From: Hofstenia miamia
Lineage: Eukaryota; Xenacoelomorpha; Acoela
Direction of reading: 5' to 3'
Assembly: GCA_004352715.1 (NCBI GenBank)
Contig: SCFE01000032.1
Coordinates: forward strand, 538,446 to 562,402
Length of the DNA: 23,957 nucleotides
Position 1 is the stretch's first letter; every line of letters starts with the position of its first letter. The translations under genes were made by a program, and so were the position numbers. Below the pieces are notes generated by a model that worked only from the letters and a program-made list of their open reading frames with translations, did no database searches and was not told the DNA's origin. This document shows, piece after piece, positions 18,648-23,957 of this stretch.

Positions 18648-19306
18648 TGTAGCATCTGCTACCAAGCTCTAACTCACGTTGACTAGGTAGTCTAATTAAT
18701 ATAAAATATAATAACCTATGATCAGTTATCCAACCATTTTTTCTGAAGTTTTTATTATTGCATACATGTCAATGAAAAAATTTACAGTCAGCTAAATGGA
18801 GAAAAACTCCTAATCATACCCCTAACATAAATGCAGTTTCATGACTTGGATCAAGGACCCTCAAATCATTCCTGATGTGTGGCCTCACCACTACTAATGC
18901 ATTGACCATTTACTTGACATGATTTAATAATAAGCAAACCAAATTAAATCAAAAGATAAGATTTTCAAAGAATTTACTTCAACAGTTTTCCAAATGATTT
19001 TTCTCTATTTATAGTTTCAGATCCAAAAGTACCTGTTGAATTTGAGTTTTGAATCGTCTGCCAATATGGATGAAAAATAATGGAAGGAATATTGCCCCCT
19101 TTGTTTTTGCCAAATTGTTTTGACAAATACTATTTGGTAAATGTTGTTTCTTAGTTGCATTTTACAAAATTAATGATGATAAATCTAAACTGAATTTGCT
19201 TTAGAATTAATATTACTTTTAATCATAATTTGATGATAATCTTCCTTAACTAACTAATCTCTTCTTTGTTTATATTTAGCAGTGTTAATTCTTGGATTAT
19301 GTTACA
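18648..19306 (+). mobile_element. Solo LTR nested in the RT gene of element C
   Basis: The 659 bp insert starts TGTAGCATC and ends TATGTTACA, the same ends as the LTRs of element B, though the interior differs. It is flanked by the 4-base duplication TTTG (18644-18647 and 19307-19310). Disregarding the insert and one TTTG brings the RT codons on the two sides into frame at the conserved motif after FG, which fixes both ends to the base. A solo LTR arises by recombination between the two LTRs of a full insertion. No coding sequence is seen inside. Confidence 0.93.
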
Positions 19307-19310
19307 TTTG

Positions 19311-19640
19311 TAATGGCCCAGCAACCTTCCAAAGATAGTTATGAAAGTGCTCTTAAATGATCAAACAAAAATTGACAAGGGAATCACAGCATGCATTGAC
19401 ATCTCCTTGATGACAATTGACAAGCACTGCAAAAAATTAAACAACTCTGGATTATGAATAAATATCAAAAAATGATCCTTCTCCCAGAAGAAAGTCATCT
19501 TCCTTTGTCACATCATCCAACTGGGTAAATTAAAAATCAAAGATAATGCAAAACAGTTACTAGAACAAATCCAACCACCATGAAACCAAAAGGATCTGCT
19601 GCAGAGAATTCTAGATTTCATAAATTACTAACATGCATTT
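19311..19640 (+). pseudogene. Element C reverse transcriptase, second part
   Basis: Resumes with NGPATFQ, shifts frame, then reads KGITACIDISLMTIDKH, where the YxDD box has become CIDI, so the polymerase is dead. It continues GL-stop-INIKK-stop-SF and VIFLCHIIQLGKLKIKDNA, then DLLQRILDFINY. The two stops are TGA (19455-19457 and 19473-19475) and both fall where element A has Cys (GLCINRKEC). Confidence 0.88.
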
Positions 19641-20130
19641 ATTCCAAACCTCACAGAAAAAAACTCACCAAATGTCCAATCTCCTTAAAGGTAAATCTGA
19701 CTTTGACAGGAGCTGGAAAGAGCAAGAAGAACTCGACTATTTGAAAAGCTTCATGGAAAAAATTCCACCACTAAACAGTCCCACCACAATGGACAAACAT
19801 ATACTCAATACAGATGCTAGCATGGTGGCTATAGGCACTATGCTCAGCTAACTACAAAATTGAAAGAGCAACCAAACTGGAGATGTTGGCTATAGCCAAA
19901 TCCTTAAAAACATTTCGTCATTTCCTAATTAGCCAAAAGAATTTCACAGTCCACACTGGCAACCACAGTTTCTGCTGGTTAAAGAAATACTCCAGCAATC
20001 AATCAACAGTTACTGCAAGATGGAATAAATACCTCAGCAACTTTTCATATACCATCAAACATCAAAAAAAAGACTACACAACAATGCTGATCTATGGACT
20101 GTGCTACCACAATACCAATGTGAAGTGAAA
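19641..20130 (+). pseudogene. Element C RNase H remnant
   Basis: LTEKTHQMSNLLKG leads into SWKEQEELDYLKSF, then HILNTDASMVAIGTMLS (catalytic Asp). A deletion follows, then KTFRHFLISQKNFTVHTGNHSF, WLKKYSSNQSTVTARWNKYL, and a NADLWTVL end in another frame. The second Asp seen as TDNS in A is TGNH here. TAA and TGA stops and frameshifts are present. Confidence 0.82.
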
Positions 20131-20249
20131 AAACTGGAACAAAGCAAAATACAATTCAGTTTCATATTCCAAAACCAGCATGAATATCTCACCAACATCA
20201 ATGCAGACAAGAATTGTAAACAATACTGCCACTATTCATGGACACTGTG

Positions 20250-21590
20250 AAATTATAACACCAACTGAAATAGCTGAGGCCTAGAGAAATGACAGTGTCC
20301 CAAAAGAAATGATTGATAAAATTCATGAAAACATTGAAATCATTAACTGTATAAAAGTTAGTATTACAAAAACGCAAATAGCTACTTATGGCAAATGGAG
20401 TCATTTATACAACATCAAAAACCTCAAAGATCAAGTCATTAAAACAAATTTCATGAAAAAGGACATGCTGAAGTTTATCAAACAGAAATAACTGTTCATG
20501 AACACTTAATCACAAAGCAAACCATTAAAAACGTCATCAACAAGTGCTAAATGTGTATATTCCAAAACAAATTGTGGAGCTTGAGAAAATAACATTGGGA
20601 CAAATGAATAGAATTGTAAATTTGGACATTGAACAGCTATCTAAAATGCAGAAGGTTATTCTTACATTCTGTTACTAGTGGACAACTTTACAAAATATAG
20701 CAAAATGATCCCTATGAAAAATATTAAAGCTCAAACTGTTGCAGATTCTATTATAAAAGACTGGATATGTGTATTCAGACCTATGGAAATGCCAATCACA
20801 TACCAAGGAGCCCAATTCAAGAACAAACTGTTTTAATGCTTAATAAAAAATTCTTGAAATCATTCACAGTCACACAAGGATTCACTACCCTCAAGTGAAC
20901 TGAACCCTCCTCAAACTTATGTGAGCTACAATAGCAAATATCAGAGGAAACAATTGGAAAGATGTACAGCTCATGATAGAATGTTTTTACAACACCTCTA
21001 CCTATGCCACAACAAAGATGACACCTTACAAATGTCTATATGGCTGCAAGGCACTGACACCTGTTAGTATGCCATTCAGAAACTATGCTGGTCAAATCAA
21101 CCAGGATTGCTGCAAGCAACTAATAGAAAAACTCCACTTAACCCATGAACATATATATGCCAATACTGAAAGAGTTTCACTAAACAACAACAGAGCTACA
21201 ACAAATCTATGTATGATGAACTGCCCAAAGTAGGCAATCTAGCTTACAAATTCTAACCCAGAGTCTTTACCACAGCTAAACAAGTCCAAAAATTGGCAAC
21301 AAATTTTTTCAGTCTATTTAAAATCAAGAAAGTACTTTCTCACAATAGTTACCACTGAACCAATGGGAAAACTACCAATTTTCAAAACCTAAGATGTACT
21401 ACTAAAAACATTGAAGATGCAAAAATTGACAACATGAAAAATTTTATACTCTCTAACCTCAATAACATAGAAACTTACAAAACTACTGGTCTCAATAAAA
21501 TTTACAAAACAGCAACTGAAAAAATTTCTAAGCAACAAAAATATTCAGAACCCAATGTGGACACAACCAAGTCATATAGCTAAACATCAT
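20250..21590 (+). pseudogene. Element C integrase with C-terminal tail (inactive)
   Basis: The linker (PKEMIDKIHENIEIINC) precedes a shortened zinc-binding head (VHEHLITKQT, then NKC-stop-MC). The core shows IVNLDIE (first Asp 20625-20627), LLVDNFTKYSKMIPM as in A, and PITYQGAQF where the second Asp has become Tyr (20801-20803). The catalytic Glu region is missing by a small deletion after HYPQVN-stop. Then follow NWKDVQLMIECFYNTSTYATTKMTPYK in pieces, VGNLAYKF and NFFSLFKIKKVLSHNSY (GPY/F-like module), and a Lys/Asn-rich tail fading out near 21580. Nothing comparable to the accessory ORF of A is recognisable after it. Confidence 0.85.
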
Positions 21591-22137
21591 ATTCTTGATA
21601 AGCAATGGCCAATAATCAAAATCAAGTGCCCTCCACTGCAACTATGTTACTAACCAAAATAATCACAGTATCACACTTCAAAATAAACCTCCTTCTAAAG
21701 TAGTTAAGACCGAGTGAAGGACGTGCCAATGGGACACCCATCACTATTTGCCATGTGGAAATGAGGCAATTCTATTGGACGCCATCTAGCGACGAAATAT
21801 TTTTGACAAAACTTAATTGAACAAATTAATTTTTTGACAAAGTTCTTATTTTTTGATTTCTAGGATTAAGGCAAACTGATTTTTTTGATGATAAATTTCA
21901 CATAGGGCGTGTTTGTTGTAACAATGTTTAAACATGCAACGTAATGTTTTAAGGAAAACAATTCATAGATCTACAACCCAAATAAATGATGTGTTATTTG
22001 CATTAGAGCGTGTTTCCAAGTGCGTTAATATTGATCAAAACAAATATGCAAGAGGTGGAAAACAACAATTTCTTTAGCAATTGCGTGTAAATTTTAAAAG
22101 CATACATTACACAACAACTCTGAGTGATAAAGTTCTT
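21591..22137. other. Non-coding stretch after element C
   Basis: No gene is supportable. The part 21707-21800 is less AT-rich (GACCGAGTGAAGGACGTGCC, then GACGCCATCTAGCGACGAA) and stands out from both sides; it may be the edge of another repeat. The rest up to the gap is AT-rich with no motif I recognise. Confidence 0.5.
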
Positions 22138-23137
22138 NNNNNNNNNNNNNNNNNNNNNNNNNNNNNNNNNNNNNNNNNNNNNNNNNNNNNNNNNNNNNNN
22201 NNNNNNNNNNNNNNNNNNNNNNNNNNNNNNNNNNNNNNNNNNNNNNNNNNNNNNNNNNNNNNNNNNNNNNNNNNNNNNNNNNNNNNNNNNNNNNNNNNNN
22301 NNNNNNNNNNNNNNNNNNNNNNNNNNNNNNNNNNNNNNNNNNNNNNNNNNNNNNNNNNNNNNNNNNNNNNNNNNNNNNNNNNNNNNNNNNNNNNNNNNNN
22401 NNNNNNNNNNNNNNNNNNNNNNNNNNNNNNNNNNNNNNNNNNNNNNNNNNNNNNNNNNNNNNNNNNNNNNNNNNNNNNNNNNNNNNNNNNNNNNNNNNNN
22501 NNNNNNNNNNNNNNNNNNNNNNNNNNNNNNNNNNNNNNNNNNNNNNNNNNNNNNNNNNNNNNNNNNNNNNNNNNNNNNNNNNNNNNNNNNNNNNNNNNNN
22601 NNNNNNNNNNNNNNNNNNNNNNNNNNNNNNNNNNNNNNNNNNNNNNNNNNNNNNNNNNNNNNNNNNNNNNNNNNNNNNNNNNNNNNNNNNNNNNNNNNNN
22701 NNNNNNNNNNNNNNNNNNNNNNNNNNNNNNNNNNNNNNNNNNNNNNNNNNNNNNNNNNNNNNNNNNNNNNNNNNNNNNNNNNNNNNNNNNNNNNNNNNNN
22801 NNNNNNNNNNNNNNNNNNNNNNNNNNNNNNNNNNNNNNNNNNNNNNNNNNNNNNNNNNNNNNNNNNNNNNNNNNNNNNNNNNNNNNNNNNNNNNNNNNNN
22901 NNNNNNNNNNNNNNNNNNNNNNNNNNNNNNNNNNNNNNNNNNNNNNNNNNNNNNNNNNNNNNNNNNNNNNNNNNNNNNNNNNNNNNNNNNNNNNNNNNNN
23001 NNNNNNNNNNNNNNNNNNNNNNNNNNNNNNNNNNNNNNNNNNNNNNNNNNNNNNNNNNNNNNNNNNNNNNNNNNNNNNNNNNNNNNNNNNNNNNNNNNNN
23101 NNNNNNNNNNNNNNNNNNNNNNNNNNNNNNNNNNNNN
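22138..23137. other. Assembly gap, exactly 1000 N
   Basis: A round-number run of N, the usual sign of a default-size scaffold gap, placed directly before the second copy of the 357 bp duplication. Confidence 0.99.
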
Positions 23138-23494
23138 ACCATGATCTATCTTTGCAGATAAATTTTGCGCGGATTAGGTGACTAGACGCAACAGCAAATC
23201 CGTAGAGTTAATTTCTAAGTAAAGCATTACTTAAAACAATGCACATTTTTGTGAGTTTGGTGCACTAAGCACAGCCAAGCCGGCCTTCCCCAGTTTCTAA
23301 TGGAGTCATCTCTCTGCTCACTCCTACCCGGAGTAAGCCGATCTCTTCAATGGTTACTTTGTCTCTAATTTCTTTGATCCGGTCTTTCTGTTCTGGTCCA
23401 CCTGCTGCCGTCACCGTTGATTTGTATTTAACGCCAATGATGTTTCTCTCATGCTTAAGTCTTGCAAGTTATCTGGTAAATGCTATCCTCATGG
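23138..23494. repeat. 357 bp direct duplication, copy 2
   Basis: Matches 4155-4511 with no difference found by eye. It begins at the edge of the 1000-N gap and continues past 23494 into sequence absent after copy 1, so the natural continuation of the locus is probably 4511 to 23495. Confidence 0.93.
23265..23492 (-). other. Candidate coding exon or pseudogene, unknown (copy 2)
   Basis: Same minus-strand frame as at 4282-4509: ATG at 23490-23492, one TAA, then 67 open codons ending at TAG 23265-23267. Here the upstream side on the minus strand (23495-23600) is intact sequence rather than a junction, so this copy is the one to test for an upstream exon. Confidence 0.3.
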
Positions 23495-23704
23495 CGTACC
23501 TTCATTGTAGTTCATGCAACTTACTCTACGCTTTCCATCGATTTAAAGTATTTCTGCTTTTTAATTTGCTCCTTTAATCGTTTTCAATTTTATTGTAAGA
23601 TCATTTGGATATCCCAACTGATGATTTAATAAGGTTCCCTCGTGTCAGGACCGTCTAATAGCTATTCTTTCTCGATTGTCAATCATTTTGGCTCCTTATG
23701 TCCC
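23495..23704. other. Short intergenic stretch
   Basis: About 210 bases with no recognised gene, leading into the AAT array. Confidence 0.6.

Positions 23705-23758
<54 letters not shown>
23705..23758. repeat. (AAT)18 microsatellite
   Basis: Eighteen uninterrupted AAT units. It directly precedes the putative 5' end of a non-LTR retrotransposon; elements of the R4/Dong clade are known to insert into TAA repeats. Confidence 0.98.
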
Positions 23759-23759
<1 letters not shown>

Positions 23760-23957
23760 TGGGCAGGTAGCCCAGTTGGTAGAGACGCAAATTGGTGCGA
23801 AGAATCTCCGGACAACAGGCGGACTCCACAATCGGGAGTGTGGACTCGAGAAGTGGCAGTATAGGATCCACAGAGACCAATGGACAACGGCATAAGTGGA
23901 CAGATGAGCAGAACAGGACAGCATTGGAGTGTTACAGAAGAAGCAGGCCAGATGAGA
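23759..23957 (+). mobile_element. Probable 5' end of a non-LTR retrotransposon (R4/Dong-like)
   Basis: Right after the AAT array the composition shifts to about 50% GC. One plus-strand frame is open from 23783 to the window end (58 codons). It contains GSTETNGQRHKWTDEQNRT and then ALECYRRSRPDE. The pattern of a Trp-Thr-Asp/Glu-Glu start followed by a CYxRSxP phrase recalls the N-terminal region of R4/Dong-type LINE proteins ahead of the reverse transcriptase. No ATG opens the frame within the window. The call rests on this motif plus the AAT target; the diagnostic RT would lie beyond the window. Confidence 0.5.

Larger units (their letters stand above)
17612..21600 (+). mobile_element. Retroelement C: Ty3/gypsy-type, 5'-truncated and decayed
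   Basis: In order on the plus strand: end of gag with a damaged zinc knuckle, gag-pro frameshift site, protease remnant, RT split by a solo LTR, RNase H, integrase head, core and tail. It aligns with element A throughout. The LTR, primer site and most of gag are missing at the 17611/17612 border with B. Catalytic residues are lost in protease, RT and integrase and many stops are present, so it appears older than A. The 3' end is not marked by a recognisable LTR; 21600 is an approximate limit. Confidence 0.88.

Noticed and set aside
23761-23835. tRNA gene
   Set aside because: Only an A-box and D-arm-like piece are present; no anticodon stem, T-arm or acceptor pairing could be formed.

Overview
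The window looks like an AT-rich invertebrate (metazoan) nuclear scaffold that is mostly transposable elements. Supporting signs are a Tc1/mariner-type DNA transposon, Ty3/gypsy-type LTR retrotransposons with an Arg-tRNA-like primer site, TA and AAT microsatellites, and three runs of N. I saw no intact host gene, no rRNA or tRNA gene, and nothing prokaryotic. The species cannot be named from the sequence.

Layout. 1-1266: a decayed 1.2 kb Tc1/mariner element lying inside a TA microsatellite. 1267-4154: AT-rich DNA with no supportable gene. 4155-4511: a 357 bp segment repeated without a difference at 23138-23494; everything between the two copies is retroelement sequence. 4513-12209: element A, minus strand, with an LTR remnant, primer site, gag, protease, reverse transcriptase, RNase H, integrase, and then a large extra reading frame of unknown function that is cut off at 4513. 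12210-17611: element B, plus strand, with two LTRs (each broken by an assembly gap), a primer site, a gag-like coiled-coil region joined directly to the C-terminal part of the same extra reading frame, and a polypurine tract; it has no protease or polymerase. 17612 to about 21600: element C, plus strand, a 5'-truncated relative of A from the gag zinc knuckle to the integrase tail, with a 659 bp solo LTR inserted exactly in its RT. 22138-23137: a gap of exactly 1000 N. 23495-23957: an (AAT)18 array followed by what looks like the 5' end of a non-LTR retrotransposon.

How the parts relate. A, B and C belong to one retrotransposon group. A and C share the gag-pro junction: gag ends in Thr-Leu-Asn-stop, the last sense codons form the slippery heptamer T TTA AAC, and protease continues in the -1 frame. 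A and B share the gag coiled coil and the extra reading frame. The ancestor would therefore carry LTR, gag, -1 shift, pro-RT-RNaseH-IN, then a non-envelope accessory ORF of more than 1,100 codons that ends on the first bases of the 3' LTR. B looks like a pol-less derivative that would depend on an autonomous relative.

Caveats. All coding regions carry stops, frameshifts or lost catalytic residues, so none should be read as active. Both LTRs of B contain assembly gaps and the outer flanks of B lack a target-site duplication, so the order A-B-C may be a scaffolding product. The exact 357 bp duplication raises the same doubt for the whole block. All alignments were made by eye.
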